Assembly (NCBI GenBank): GCA_947626885.1
Contig: CANQTX010000013.1
Location: 1-48,096 of the forward strand
Direction of reading: 5' to 3'
Source of the DNA: an uncultured Clostridia bacterium
Lineage (GTDB): Bacteria; Bacillota; Clostridia; TANB77; CAG-508
Length of the DNA stretch: 48,096 nt
The notes under the pieces: model-generated
The model's database searches: none
What the model saw: only the letters and a program-made list of their open reading frames with translations
What the model was told of the DNA's origin: nothing
Shown: one piece after another, positions 36,323 through 45,765 of the stretch
How positions within the stretch are numbered: the first letter of the stretch is position 1
Layout of the letters: each line of letters opens with the position of its first letter
Position numbers and translations under genes: made by a program

Positions 36323-39034
36323 TTGAAAAAGTTAGTCGTTATTGATGGAAATAGTATCTTAAATAGAGCTTTTTATGGCATTATGGGAAACAAGATGCTT
36401 CAGACAGCAGATGGTACGTATACGAATGCTGTCTATGGATTTTTAAATATTATGTTTAAAATGCTTGAAGAGATAAATCCACAATATTTAGTGGTTGCTT
36501 TTGACGTGAAACATCCTACCAAACGACATGAAATTTATAAGGAATACAAAGGAACGAGAAAAGGAATGCCAGACGAACTTGCAAGTCAGATGCCTATTAT
36601 GAAGCAAGTTTTAGAAGCAATGAATATTACAGTAATAGAAATGCCTGGATATGAAGCAGACGATATTTTGGGAACTCTTGCAAGAATAGGTGAGGAAAAA
36701 GGCTTACAAGTAACATTACTAACTGGTGATAGAGATTCTTTTCAATTAGCAACGAATAAAGTTACTATCAGAATTCCAAGAACAAAACAAGGAAAAACAG
36801 AGGTAGAAGATTTTAATGAAGAAAAAATTATAGAAACATATGGTGTATTACCAAAACAATTAATTGAAGTAAAGGGGCTTATGGGTGATACATCTGATAA
36901 TATACCGGGAGTTCCGGGTGTGGGAGAAAAAACTGCTCTTAATTTAATAAAAGAGTTTAAAACAATTGATGCTTTATATGAAGCGTTAAGTAAGGAAGAA
37001 GATGGACTAAAAGATAAATTAAAAGAAAAATTGCAACATTATAAAGACTTAGCATATTTGTCGAAACAGTTAGGAACAATAGATGTTTATGCGCCAATTG
37101 AATATGATTTGGAAGATTTTCGAGTGGTAGAATGGGATAATGAAAAAATTTTAGAGATATTTAAGCAGCTACGTTTCAATCGTTTTATTGAAAGATTTCA
37201 CTTAGAGGAGTATACAGTTTCCCATAATACAGATATAACAAAAAACTTTTTTGCCCATGAAATAATAGAGGAAAATCGTAAAGAACAAATAGAAGCAATT
37301 TTTGCTAGTGTAAGAAAACAGAAAAAGATGTATTATTGTTTTGAAACAGAAGTAATAGAAGATGATACATATATTATTAAAAAAGAAATAAAGTATATCA
37401 ACATTTATGAAAAACAAGAAAATAAAGTATATACTTTGAAATTTATAGCAGAGCAATTAAAAGATTTATTTGAAGATCATGAAATTATAAAATGTGGATA
37501 TGCTATGAAAACGGATTATATTTTATTAAGGCAAAATGATATACTACCTCAAAATATGATGTTTGATGCAAGTATAGGTGTATATCTTCTAAATGCAACA
37601 TCAAATGCATACTCTTTAGAAGAGATTGCAAAACAGTATTTAAATCTGGAAATTCAAGAAATTTATAATGAGACAAGCAAAGAAATTGGAGAACAAACGA
37701 GTCTATTTGATGAGCCAGTAAAAGAGGAAACACCAAATTATCAGTTTGCGGTATATGCGTATGTAATTGGTCAAACAGAAAATATGATAATAAAAGATTT
37801 GGAAAAAATAAATGCGTTGACATTATTTTATGAAATTGAAATGCCAACAGCAGAAGTATTAGCCAGTATGCAGTTTGAAGGTATATATGTAGATGAAAAA
37901 GAATTACTTGTTTTAGGAGAAGATCTAAAAAAACATATAGAAGCTTTGAAAGTAGAAATATATGATTTGGCAGGAGTGGAATTTAATATTAATTCTACAA
38001 AACAATTAGGAGAAATTTTATTTGAAAAATTAAAATTAACACCTTCTAAAAAAACAAAAAGTGGATACTCTACAGACGTAGATGCTTTAGAGAAAATAAA
38101 AAGGGAACATCCTATTATTGAAAAAATATTAAATTATCGTCAATTAATGAAATTAAATTCTACATATGTGGAAGGAATGAGACCTTACATTAATCCAAAA
38201 ACAAAGAGAATTCATACTTTCTTTCACCAAACGGTTACTGCTACTGGAAGAATTAGTAGTACTGATCCTAATTTACAAAATATACCGACGAGAACAGATT
38301 TAGGAAAAATGATAAGAAAAGTATTCAAAGCAGAAGAAGGAAAAATATTAATCGATGCAGATTATTCTCAAATAGAATTAAGAGTTTTAGCACATGTTGC
38401 AAAAGATGAAATGATGATAAATGCTTTTCGTTCAGATGCTGATATTCATACAATTAGTGCTTCACAGGTATTTAATATTCCAATCGAAGAAGTGACAAAA
38501 GAGATAAGAAGTAGAGCAAAAGCGGTTAATTTTGGAATCGTATATGGAATTAGTGATTTTGGATTAGCAGAACAGATTGCTATTAGTAGAAAAGAAGCAA
38601 AACAATATATAAATCAGTATTTAGCAACTTATCAGGGTATTAGGAAATTTATGGAAACAATTGTAGAAGAAGCAAAAGAAAAAGGGTTTGTAGAAACATT
38701 ATGCAATAGAAGAAGATATATTCCAGAATTAAAGTCTAATAATTATATGGTTAGGAAATTTGGAGATAGAGTTGCTATGAATACACCAATTCAAGGCACT
38801 GCAGCAGATATTATGAAGATGGCCATGATACAAGTTTATCAGGAACTAAAAAAAAGAAAACTCCAGTCTAAAATCGTACTTCAAGTACATGATGAATTGT
38901 TAGTAGAAACAGTTTTGGAAGAAAAGGATATAGTAATAAAGATATTAAGAGATTGTATGGAGCATGTTATCCAACTACGTGTACCATTAAAAGTTGATAT
39001 AGGGCAAGGAAATAACTGGCTTGAAGCAAAATAA
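36323..39034 (+). CDS. polA: DNA polymerase I
   Basis: Repair and Okazaki-fragment polymerase, 903 residues. The 5' nuclease domain covers about 1-285 (acidic residues in VIDGNSILNRAF, YEADDILGTL, TGDRDSFQL, MGDTSDNIPGVPGVGEKTA). The 3'-5' exonuclease-like domain covers about 300-490. The polymerase domain follows, with motif A DADYSQIELR (Asp678), motif B RAKAVNFGIVYG and motif C VHDELL (Asp857-Glu858). In the exonuclease part, the first motif reads FETEV (Glu341, Glu343) in place of DTE, and no YxxxD triad is seen, so proofreading is probably lost as in other Gram-positive PolA. The start is TTG at 36323, five bases after AAGGAGG. Confidence 0.96.
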   Translation: MKKLVVIDGNSILNRAFYGIMGNKMLQTADGTYTNAVYGFLNIMFKMLEEINPQYLVVAFDVKHPTKRHEIYKEYKGTRKGMPDELASQMPIMKQVLEAMNITVIEMPGYEADDILGTLARIGEEKGLQVTLLTGDRDSFQLATNKVTIRIPRTKQGKTEVEDFNEEKIIETYGVLPKQLIEVKGLMGDTSDNIPGVPGVGEKTALNLIKEFKTIDALYEALSKEEDGLKDKLKEKLQHYKDLAYLSKQLGTIDVYAPIEYDLEDFRVVEWDNEKILEIFKQLRFNRFIERFHLEEYTVSHNTDITKNFFAHEIIEENRKEQIEAIFASVRKQKKMYYCFETEVIEDDTYIIKKEIKYINIYEKQENKVYTLKFIAEQLKDLFEDHEIIKCGYAMKTDYILLRQNDILPQNMMFDASIGVYLLNATSNAYSLEEIAKQYLNLEIQEIYNETSKEIGEQTSLFDEPVKEETPNYQFAVYAYVIGQTENMIIKDLEKINALTLFYEIEMPTAEVLASMQFEGIYVDEKELLVLGEDLKKHIEALKVEIYDLAGVEFNINSTKQLGEILFEKLKLTPSKKTKSGYSTDVDALEKIKREHPIIEKILNYRQLMKLNSTYVEGMRPYINPKTKRIHTFFHQTVTATGRISSTDPNLQNIPTRTDLGKMIRKVFKAEEGKILIDADYSQIELRVLAHVAKDEMMINAFRSDADIHTISASQVFNIPIEEVTKEIRSRAKAVNFGIVYGISDFGLAEQIAISRKEAKQYINQYLATYQGIRKFMETIVEEAKEKGFVETLCNRRRYIPELKSNNYMVRKFGDRVAMNTPIQGTAADIMKMAMIQVYQELKKRKLQSKIVLQVHDELLVETVLEEKDIVIKILRDCMEHVIQLRVPLKVDIGQGNNWLEAK

Positions 39035-39059
39035 TCTTGATAAAAAGTAGGGAGGCGCT

Positions 39060-39884
39060 ATGTTTAAAAAATTAAAAGAAAAAAAACAACAACTTGGTGA
39101 AGAATATTCTACAAAAGATATCACAGTATATGTTGTTTTAAGATTTTTGGTGATTTTAGTGCTCATTCGACAAATTTTTACAGCAAATTGGAACAATGTT
39201 TTTTTATGCGTATTAACGTTAATTTTATTTTCAGTTCCTACATTCATTAATAAAAAATTAGATATAGAATTACCAAATGCGTTAGAAACAATTGTATTAT
39301 TATTTATATTTGCAGCAGAAATTTTAGGTGAAATTAATGAGTTCTATATTACTTTTAAATATTGGGATACAATTTTACATACAATTAATGGATTTTTATG
39401 TGCGGCAATAGGATTTTCTTTGATAGATATTTTAAATAGGAAAGAAGTCTTTCATGCTAAAATGAGCCCAGTATTTGTGGCAGTAGTAGCATTTTGCTTT
39501 TCAATGACAGTAGGTGTTATGTGGGAATTCTGTGAATTCGGAATGGATATGATATTTAAAAAAGATATGCAAAAAGATAGTATTGTTCAAACAATATCAA
39601 CGGTGAATTTAGAACCCAATAAAAAAAATAAAGCTATAGTTGTAGATCATATTCAAAAAGTAATGATTGAATGTTTAGATGAAGAAGGAAAGATAGAACA
39701 TATAGTTATTGATGGTGGATATTTAGATATAGGAATTATAGATACTATGAATGATCTGATTGTCAATTTTATAGGTGCAATAGTATTTTCATTTATTGGT
39801 TTTCAATATATAAAAAACAAAGAAGATTACAAATTTGCTGAAAAATTTATCCCTATAATGAAACGAAGAAAACAGAATGGTTAA
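39060..39884 (+). CDS. DUF2238/YjdF-like membrane protein
   Basis: A 274-residue membrane protein with about six to seven helices. The segment YWDTILHTINGFLCAAIGFSLID, then GVMWEFCEFGMDMIF and DTMNDLIVNFIGAIV, is the pattern of the YjdF/DUF2238 family, whose conserved His, Trp-Glu and Asp residues lie near or in the membrane. An insert of about 60 residues (roughly 165-225, Lys- and Asp-rich) separates the last helices. Function is unknown. GGGAGG lies just upstream of the ATG. It sits 25 bases after polA and 72 before metK, on the same strand. Confidence 0.7.
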   Translation: MFKKLKEKKQQLGEEYSTKDITVYVVLRFLVILVLIRQIFTANWNNVFLCVLTLILFSVPTFINKKLDIELPNALETIVLLFIFAAEILGEINEFYITFKYWDTILHTINGFLCAAIGFSLIDILNRKEVFHAKMSPVFVAVVAFCFSMTVGVMWEFCEFGMDMIFKKDMQKDSIVQTISTVNLEPNKKNKAIVVDHIQKVMIECLDEEGKIEHIVIDGGYLDIGIIDTMNDLIVNFIGAIVFSFIGFQYIKNKEDYKFAEKFIPIMKRRKQNG

Positions 39885-39956
39885 AACAATATATCAACAA
39901 GAATCTTTTTGAAAGGATTTATAAAAAATAAAATATTCGAAAAAAGGAGAAATAAA

Positions 39957-41102
39957 ATGAAAAGATTATTTACATCGGAAAGTGTAACAGAAGGGCATCC
40001 AGATAAATTATGCGATTATATATCAGATAGTATATTAGATGCTTATTTGGAGAAAGATCCTTTTGCGAGAGTCGCATGTGAAACAGTAGCAGGAAAAGGT
40101 CAAATTTTTGTAACAGGAGAAATTACATCAAATGCAGAAGTGGATATTGAAAAGATTGTTAGAGATACCATTCAAGAAGTAGGATTTGATAATAGTGAAA
40201 TTGATATGGATTATAGAACCTGCCAAGTGTTATTGAACATATCAAAACAATCTTCTGATATAGCTTTAGGAGTGGACAAGTCTTTGGAACAGAAAGCAGG
40301 CGCAAAAGAAGAGTCTGAAGGAGCAGGAGACCAAGGAATGATGTTTGGTTTTGCTACCAATGAAACGGATGAGTATATGCCAATGCCTATTTATCTTGCT
40401 CATAGGTTAGCTAAAAGATTAACACAAGTTAGAAAAGAGAACATAATTCATTATTTAAGACCAGATGGAAAAGTGCAAATAACAGTAGCATATGAAAAGG
40501 ATGTGCCAATCAGAATAGATACCATTGTGATATCAACACAACATAATAGTGATATCACAATGGACATATTAAAAAATGATATTATAAAGCATGTGATAGA
40601 GCCAATGATTCCCCAAACGTTATTAGATAGTCATACAAAATATTATATTAATCCAACAGGAAGATTTGTGATAGGAGGACCATTAGGTGATAGTGGTTTA
40701 ACTGGTAGAAAAATTATTGTAGATACTTATGGAGGTTACAGTCGTCATGGTGGAGGAGCTTTTTCTGGTAAAGATCCAACAAAGGTGGATAGATCAGCAG
40801 CATATATGGCGAGATTTATTGCTAAAAATATTGTAGCAAATGGATTTGCTAAAAAATGTGAAATTCAATTGTCTTATGCAATTGGTGTGGCGAAACCAGT
40901 ATCAATTTATGTAGATACATTTGGAACAGGAACGATTCCTGATAATGAAATCATAAAAAAAATAACACGTACTTTTAAATTAACACCAAGAGGAATTATA
41001 GAGAGTTTAGATTTAAGAAGACCAATTTATAGAAAAACTACCAATTACGGTCATTTTGGTAAAAAAGATTTGCCATGGGAACGTATTATCCAATTAGTAT
41101 AA
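39957..41102 (+). CDS. metK: S-adenosylmethionine synthetase
   Basis: Makes S-adenosylmethionine from methionine and ATP, the methyl donor and radical source used by enzymes such as MiaB. The 381-residue protein has [18 protein letters not shown] (catalytic His14), [12 protein letters not shown], and the phosphate loop [19 protein letters not shown]. It is slightly shorter than the usual 390-400. The ATG at 39957 follows AAGGAG by seven bases; an upstream in-frame ATG at 39909 has no ribosome-binding site and adds a Lys-rich extension. The 72-base gap upstream is too short for, and shows no sign of, a SAM riboswitch. Confidence 0.97.
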   Translation: MKRLFTSESVTEGHPDKLCDYISDSILDAYLEKDPFARVACETVAGKGQIFVTGEITSNAEVDIEKIVRDTIQEVGFDNSEIDMDYRTCQVLLNISKQSSDIALGVDKSLEQKAGAKEESEGAGDQGMMFGFATNETDEYMPMPIYLAHRLAKRLTQVRKENIIHYLRPDGKVQITVAYEKDVPIRIDTIVISTQHNSDITMDILKNDIIKHVIEPMIPQTLLDSHTKYYINPTGRFVIGGPLGDSGLTGRKIIVDTYGGYSRHGGGAFSGKDPTKVDRSAAYMARFIAKNIVANGFAKKCEIQLSYAIGVAKPVSIYVDTFGTGTIPDNEIIKKITRTFKLTPRGIIESLDLRRPIYRKTTNYGHFGKKDLPWERIIQLV

Positions 41103-41130
41103 AGGTAATATAAATGTAATATTAGAGAGG

Positions 41131-41159
41131 TTGACTTTTTGTGAAATTATGGATATAAT
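41131..41159 (+). promoter_or_regulatory. Promoter of the glucosaminidase gene
   Basis: TTGACT at 41131-41136 and TATAAT at 41154-41159 are separated by 17 bases. Together with the very strong AAAGGAGGT at 41192-41200 this suggests high expression. Confidence 0.8.
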
Positions 41160-41207
41160 TTTGTTGAAAAATAGGGAAAAACACTGATGAAAAAGGAGGT
41201 AATACAA

Positions 41208-42950
41208 GTGAAAATAAATAAACAATTAAAATTATGTCTTGTTGTGACAATAATAGTATACTTTGTATTAACCTTAATACCAGGACGAAGCAATTTTTCT
41301 TATGCTGGAAGAGTTGCAGCGGGAACATTAACATCGGATATCGATGGCATAGATGAAGGCTTGTATCCTGGATATAAAAATTTAATCTATAACTTAAGAA
41401 ATATAAAACCCAATTATAATTTTCAATTATATTATACAGGATTAGATTGGAATGAAGTTTTAGTAGGAGAATATCAAAGTCATGGAAGTAGTCCTTTGAA
41501 TTTATTTACTGCTAAAACAAATTATACTGGTATGTGGTATTGTCCCATTTGTGGAACTAGAAAATATGATAATGGAACATTATGCTGTGCTTCAAGAGAA
41601 GCAATTGCTTATATGATGGATCCTAGAAATTCTATTAATGAAAGTGATATTTTTCAATTTAAAGCTTTAGAAGGATCTGATGTTTCTGTGGAAGATATTA
41701 CAAGAGTTGTTTCTGGGAAAGGGGCTTTTTTGAATAATCCAGAAGCAATACAAGCAATTTATGATGCAAGCGTTATGTATAATATTAACGGCTATTTTTT
41801 AGTAGCAAAAATAATTAATGAACATGGTAATAATGGAACAGTATTAACTTCTGGAAATGGATACAATGGAAATTATGTAGGATGTTATAATTATTTTAAT
41901 GTTGGCTCTTATGGAAATGGATCGGCAGCTATTATTAATAATGGGTTAGAATATGCACAAAAAAATGGGTGGACTTCTATTAGGGCTTCTATTTTAGGAG
42001 GAGCACAAATTGTCAAAAATAATTATATAGACACAAGAAAACAGAACACTTTATATTTTCAAAAATTTAATGTTGTTTATTCTTCAGCACTTTTCTCATA
42101 CCAATATCAAACCAATATTATGGCAGCGCAATCACAAGGAAGTAGTTTAAAGTCATATTATGGTTCTTCTACAACAGCATCATCATATACTTTTATTATT
42201 CCCGTATATGAAAATATGCCAACTTCTGCATGTGCTAGACCAGACGTTAATGTAACAAACACAATTAACTATGAAGATGGTGTGGTTACCAATGTTAGCT
42301 CTTCTTTAAAAGTAAGAGCATCTGGAAGGTTAAGTGGTATGGCCATAGGAAAATTAAATAATGGAGAATCAATTAAAATATTACAAAGAGCCACTACACA
42401 AGTAGATGGATATTATTGGGATCTAATTGTTTCCAATGTTGATGGAACATATGGGTATGCAGCAAGAAATGTAGGGGGGGATATCTGTATCTCTTCTAAA
42501 GGTTCTAGTGGTTCATCATCAGGAGCAGCAGGAAGTGGTGGAGATAATACAAGTAGTAACACAAATCCCAATGATATGAAAACAGTTATTTCAGGCTCTT
42601 TTCTAAAAGTATTACCAGGAGCAACATATGAGATCATTAAACAACAATATCCGGATGCGATTGCTACAGCTGTAGGAGGTGGTCAGATTACTTCTGGCAT
42701 TTTAGGTACAGGAACCATTGTTACTATTAGTGGAAATAATTATACCATTGTGAAAAAGGGGGATGTTAATGGCGATGGGTATGCTGATATTACAGATGCT
42801 GTTATGATGTTAAATTGTTTAAAAGGAATAAATCCATTTATTGATATACAATTAGAGGCAGGCAAAGTAAAAAATGAAGCAGAATTTAGTATTACAGATA
42901 TTGTTTTTCTACTAAACTATATGAAAGGAATAGCAAACATAGAAATATAA
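41208..42950 (+). CDS. Secreted glucosaminidase with SH3b and dockerin-like domains
   Basis: A 580-residue exported wall hydrolase. Residues 1-33 are a signal peptide. A Cys-containing segment (YCPICG, LCCAS at 111-128) precedes a GH73-type glucosaminidase domain at about 160-320, with candidate catalytic Glu205 in KIINEHGNNG. An SH3b domain lies at about 358-428 and a Gly/Ser linker at 430-455. The C-terminus has a small beta domain and a dockerin type I-like module (519-576). The first calcium loop is intact (DVNGDGYADITD), but the second (GKVKNEAEFSITD) has lost the usual Asp/Asn ligands. The start is GTG at 41208, seven bases after AAGGAGGT. Confidence 0.85.
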   Translation: MKINKQLKLCLVVTIIVYFVLTLIPGRSNFSYAGRVAAGTLTSDIDGIDEGLYPGYKNLIYNLRNIKPNYNFQLYYTGLDWNEVLVGEYQSHGSSPLNLFTAKTNYTGMWYCPICGTRKYDNGTLCCASREAIAYMMDPRNSINESDIFQFKALEGSDVSVEDITRVVSGKGAFLNNPEAIQAIYDASVMYNINGYFLVAKIINEHGNNGTVLTSGNGYNGNYVGCYNYFNVGSYGNGSAAIINNGLEYAQKNGWTSIRASILGGAQIVKNNYIDTRKQNTLYFQKFNVVYSSALFSYQYQTNIMAAQSQGSSLKSYYGSSTTASSYTFIIPVYENMPTSACARPDVNVTNTINYEDGVVTNVSSSLKVRASGRLSGMAIGKLNNGESIKILQRATTQVDGYYWDLIVSNVDGTYGYAARNVGGDICISSKGSSGSSSGAAGSGGDNTSSNTNPNDMKTVISGSFLKVLPGATYEIIKQQYPDAIATAVGGGQITSGILGTGTIVTISGNNYTIVKKGDVNGDGYADITDAVMMLNCLKGINPFIDIQLEAGKVKNEAEFSITDIVFLLNYMKGIANIEI

Positions 42951-43010
42951 AACAGAATAAAGACAGTATAATTTAATATTAAGAAAAATAGGAGGAGAAT
43001 GAGGAAAATT

Positions 43011-44432
43011 ATGAAATGTGCCCAATGTGGAAAAGAAATTCCAGATGGAGAGAATGATTTATGTGAGAATTGTCAAAAAAAAGCTATGAAGGAATCTGTG
43101 AAGGAAACAACAGAAAAAAATAATAATGAGACTGGAGATAATGTAAAACAAGAGGAAGAAGTTATAAAACAAGAAGAAAATAAAGTAAATGTAAAACAAC
43201 AGAAAAATAATAAAAAAACAAAAGAGAAAAAAACAGAACAATCTGAACTAGAAATAACGAAAAATAAAGAAAAAAGCAAAAAAACAGTATTTAGTAAGGT
43301 TTTAATACTGGCTATTATAATGATTATTTTAGTGGCAGTTGCTATTATTGTTATTTTTTCTAGCCAATCTATAAAATTAGGAAATACCATTGGAAATATA
43401 AAAAATTATGGTTATGCTACCATTCAAGGAAAATGGATATACTATTTGTGTCCTAATGAAGATAGTTCAAAAGTTGGAATTTTTAAAATAAAGACAAATG
43501 GTGAAGCACAACAGGAATTATATATGGGAGAAGGTGATATTCTATCTCTTAATGTTTCAGATGATTATATATATTTTGTGTCTATAGGACAAAAAGCTTT
43601 TAGTGATGAAGATACATTAGATAATAAAATTTATAGAATGAAAACAGATGGTTCTGATTTAGAAGTTATTAATAATAATGAGTTTAACAATGATTGCTAT
43701 GAAGTATATGTGGTAGCAGATAAAATTTATTATATAGGAGTAGACAGTAATGTATATAAAATGAATTTAGATGGTTCTTATAAAGAATTAGTAGCAGATA
43801 ATGGAACAGGATATTTAGGAATAACAGATAAATATATTATTTATAATGTAGCTGCTGATGAAGAAGAAACAGCCTATTATACGTATATTATGAATATAGA
43901 TGGAAGTGATAGAAAACCGATTATTGAAAATGAAAGATTATATAGTATTAATGTAGATAAAGATAATATATATTATACTAATAAAGACAAGAAGATTTGT
44001 AAAGTAAAAACAGATGGAACAGAACAAACTCTTCTTTATGATATTACAGCTTATAATATGAATTATTCAAAAGGTTATATTTATTATTTAAATTATGCTG
44101 ATCAGGAAAATTCGGATTATACCGTTTGTATATATAGAGTTAAAGCAGATGGTTCTTCTGAAACACCAGAAAAGATAAAGGAATTAGAAACATATTCTTC
44201 TTTTATCAATGTGATAGGGGATTGGATTATTTATATGGATAGTAATGAAACAGAAGGATTTATTAATTTAGTAAAAATAGATGGAAGTGATACAAAACAA
44301 TTATTTTTATTAGATTATTCAGATTTTTATAATGAGGAAAATGATGTTCCAGAAGCAACGACTACTGAGACAGATGGTAATACAACACAAGAATCTACTG
44401 CTGAAAGTACTTCAAATACTAATAATAATTAA
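43011..44432 (+). CDS. Membrane-anchored zinc-ribbon/DUF5050 beta-propeller-like protein
   Basis: A 473-residue protein in four parts. A zinc ribbon uses Cys3, Cys6, Cys18 and Cys21. A highly charged Lys/Glu/Asn linker covers 25-92. One membrane helix lies at about 97-117. An outside domain of repeated blades has IYYxxxxxxxKIYRMKxDGSD-like units about every 40-50 residues, the DUF5050 pattern. The tail (from about 450) is Thr/Ser/Asn-rich. The zinc ribbon would be inside the cell and the propeller outside, which suits sensing or protein binding, but this is inference. The ATG at 43011 gives the compact zinc-ribbon start MKCAQCG; the ATG at 42999 is one base from GGAGGAG and less likely. Confidence 0.78.
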   Translation: MKCAQCGKEIPDGENDLCENCQKKAMKESVKETTEKNNNETGDNVKQEEEVIKQEENKVNVKQQKNNKKTKEKKTEQSELEITKNKEKSKKTVFSKVLILAIIMIILVAVAIIVIFSSQSIKLGNTIGNIKNYGYATIQGKWIYYLCPNEDSSKVGIFKIKTNGEAQQELYMGEGDILSLNVSDDYIYFVSIGQKAFSDEDTLDNKIYRMKTDGSDLEVINNNEFNNDCYEVYVVADKIYYIGVDSNVYKMNLDGSYKELVADNGTGYLGITDKYIIYNVAADEEETAYYTYIMNIDGSDRKPIIENERLYSINVDKDNIYYTNKDKKICKVKTDGTEQTLLYDITAYNMNYSKGYIYYLNYADQENSDYTVCIYRVKADGSSETPEKIKELETYSSFINVIGDWIIYMDSNETEGFINLVKIDGSDTKQLFLLDYSDFYNEENDVPEATTTETDGNTTQESTAESTSNTNNN

Positions 44433-44488
44433 TTTTAAGAATATTTTTATTATTTGGTATAACTATATTTATTTGTGTAAAACAATTA

Positions 44489-44525
44489 GGGAGGTTATTT
44501 GTGAAAAAATTTCCTCCCATTTTTT
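44489..44525 (+). terminator. Terminator after the DUF5050 gene
   Basis: GGGAGG (44489-44494) and CCTCCC (44513-44518) pair around an 18-base loop that can fold further. A then six T follow. Confidence 0.65.
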
Positions 44526-44632
44526 ACTCAAAGCAATAATAGATTAATCAATTAATCACAATTTATATAATTTTCCTTTTTGCTTACAGTAATCATCTCA
44601 TACCGTTCTTTCTGGTTAAAACAAAAAGCAAC

Positions 44633-44658
44633 AAAAAATTGACCTTTTACAGTCAATT
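44633..44658 (-). terminator. Minus-strand terminator in the gene-free gap
   Basis: Read on the minus strand, AATTGAC and GTCAATT (44637-44643 and 44652-44658) form a 7-bp stem with an eight-base loop, followed by a run of T. It directly follows the TAA (44657-44659) that ends a decayed minus-strand frame. Confidence 0.55.
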
Positions 44659-44778
44659 AATCATTTTCGTCTGGTGTGACGATTTTACTTAATGGAGCGG
44701 ATGTCGTAGTTATCTACTTTCACTATGTTCTGCCACTGTAATTATAAATGATCTTGCTCCTTTAAAATATCTCCACAT
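44657..44778 (-). pseudogene. Possible 3' remnant of a minus-strand gene
   Basis: The gap 44433-44851 has no intact gene. On the minus strand, a 22-residue frame from an ATG at 44778 (MWRYFKGARSFIITVAEHS) stops at 44710. An overlapping frame then reads APLSKIVTPDEND and stops at 44657, directly before a terminator. The order of stop codon and terminator looks like the end of a former gene broken by a frameshift. I do not recognise the family. A GGAGC/GCTCC inverted repeat bounds part of it, so a structured RNA is an alternative. Confidence 0.3.
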
Positions 44779-44817
44779 TGTAAAAGTTTTTACAATATTT
44801 AAAATTCATAGTATAAT
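44777..44817 (+). promoter_or_regulatory. Promoter with a palindromic operator-like site
   Basis: TTTACA at 44789-44794 and TATAAT at 44812-44817 are separated by 17 bases. A perfect 20-base palindrome, ATTGTAAAAGTTTTTACAAT (44777-44796), covers the -35 box. This is the usual place for a repressor site. The regulator is unknown. Confidence 0.6.
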
Positions 44818-44851
44818 AGATTTGCTTTATTAAATACATATGGAGGTTGTT

Positions 44852-45487
44852 ATGAAAAATAAATATGAAGAATATCGTGAATATAGAAATAAAAAAATAT
44901 TGGAAGGAAACATAAAAAAACATATAATTATTGCAGGTGTACCTAGAACAGGTAAAACAACAACATCTTCATTAATTGCTAAAACTGGTAAATATCAACA
45001 TTTATGTATGGATGCTATAATTGGAGCATTTGAAAAACAATTCCCAGAAACAGGAGTATCAACATACACTGAGAATCCAGATACTATGGTTATTGATGTA
45101 AGTAGTAAAATTGTTAAATTTATTAATGAAATAATTTCTGCTAATAACTATGATAAATGTGATTATAAATTAATTATAGATATTTTAGAATTAACACCAC
45201 ATGACTATTTTCATTATATTGATAATCGCTTAGCGGATATTTATTTTTTTGGCACACCAAACTTAACACCTACTCAAATTTATAATAATATTAAAAAATA
45301 CGATACACAAGATGATTATACATTTTATATTTCAGATGAAGATTTAATGGAGAGATGCAAAAGATTTCACGATTTAAGTTTATATTTAGAAAAAGAATGC
45401 CAAAAATATAACTTACCTTTTATTAATACTAGTTATGAAAGGGAAAAACAAATTAATGAATTAATAGAAAATATATTAAAAAAATGA
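44852..45487 (+). CDS. P-loop kinase-like protein, function unknown
   Basis: A 211-residue soluble protein with a nucleotide-binding P-loop, GVPRTGKTT, at 29-37 and an early Asp (CMDAIIGAFEKQFP) placed as in small-molecule kinases and adenylate-kinase-like AAA proteins. The later LIIDILELTPHDY and the DIYFFGTPNLTP strand resemble Walker B and core strands. The substrate is unknown. The ATG at 44852 is five bases from GGAGG; an ATG at 44840 overlaps that site and is rejected. It has its own promoter with a palindrome. Its neighbours are a decayed frame and the AbiF-like locus, which suits a mobile accessory region. Confidence 0.65.
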   Translation: MKNKYEEYREYRNKKILEGNIKKHIIIAGVPRTGKTTTSSLIAKTGKYQHLCMDAIIGAFEKQFPETGVSTYTENPDTMVIDVSSKIVKFINEIISANNYDKCDYKLIIDILELTPHDYFHYIDNRLADIYFFGTPNLTPTQIYNNIKKYDTQDDYTFYISDEDLMERCKRFHDLSLYLEKECQKYNLPFINTSYEREKQINELIENILKK

Positions 45488-45494
45488 AGTTAAT

Positions 45495-45620
45495 ATGGAA
45501 AATATATTTAAAAGAATAGGAAAAAATATAAATATAAAAAAATTAAGTTATTATCTTATAACTGAAAATAAAAAATATGTTGTAAAAATATTAAATCAAC
45601 GAAAAGCTTGGAAGGTATAA
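45495..45620 (+). CDS. Possible 41-residue basic peptide or gene remnant
   Basis: A short frame, MENIFKRIGKNINIKKLSYY onward, rich in Lys, Ile and Asn. It follows the P-loop gene by seven bases but lacks a ribosome-binding site. It may be the start of a lost gene: the sequence after its stop (to about 45665) shows no long frame. The rest of the gap 45488-45872 holds two hairpins and a small RNA, described separately. Confidence 0.25.
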   Translation: MENIFKRIGKNINIKKLSYYLITENKKYVVKILNQRKAWKV

Positions 45621-45667
45621 AAAATTTGAAGAAACTTATATGATTTTTATGAAAAATAAAATTAAAA

Positions 45668-45694
45668 AATACCATTCTTTTTCAGAATGGTATT
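45668..45694. terminator. Bidirectional-looking hairpin terminator
   Basis: The arms AATACCATTCT (45668-45678) and AGAATGGTATT (45684-45694) form an 11-bp perfect stem around TTTTC. On the plus strand TAGTCTTTT follows, and on the minus strand a T-run follows, so it could end transcripts from both sides. Confidence 0.6.
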
Positions 45695-45765
45695 AGTCTT
45701 TTCTACTAGTTCAAACAGATATGTCGTTGGAGCGATTAGGAAGGTTATTAATGTATACAATAAAT

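Noticed and set aside
39885..39956. SAM riboswitch ahead of metK
   Set aside because: Only 72 bases, AT-rich, with no multi-stem core and no terminator.
42770..42950. Dockerin taken as proof of a cellulosome
   Set aside because: Second repeat is degenerate, the enzyme is a wall hydrolase, and no cohesin is in the window.
44332..44547. Frame of 71 residues overlapping the DUF5050 gene end
   Set aside because: It runs through the C-terminal codons of the real gene and its terminator.
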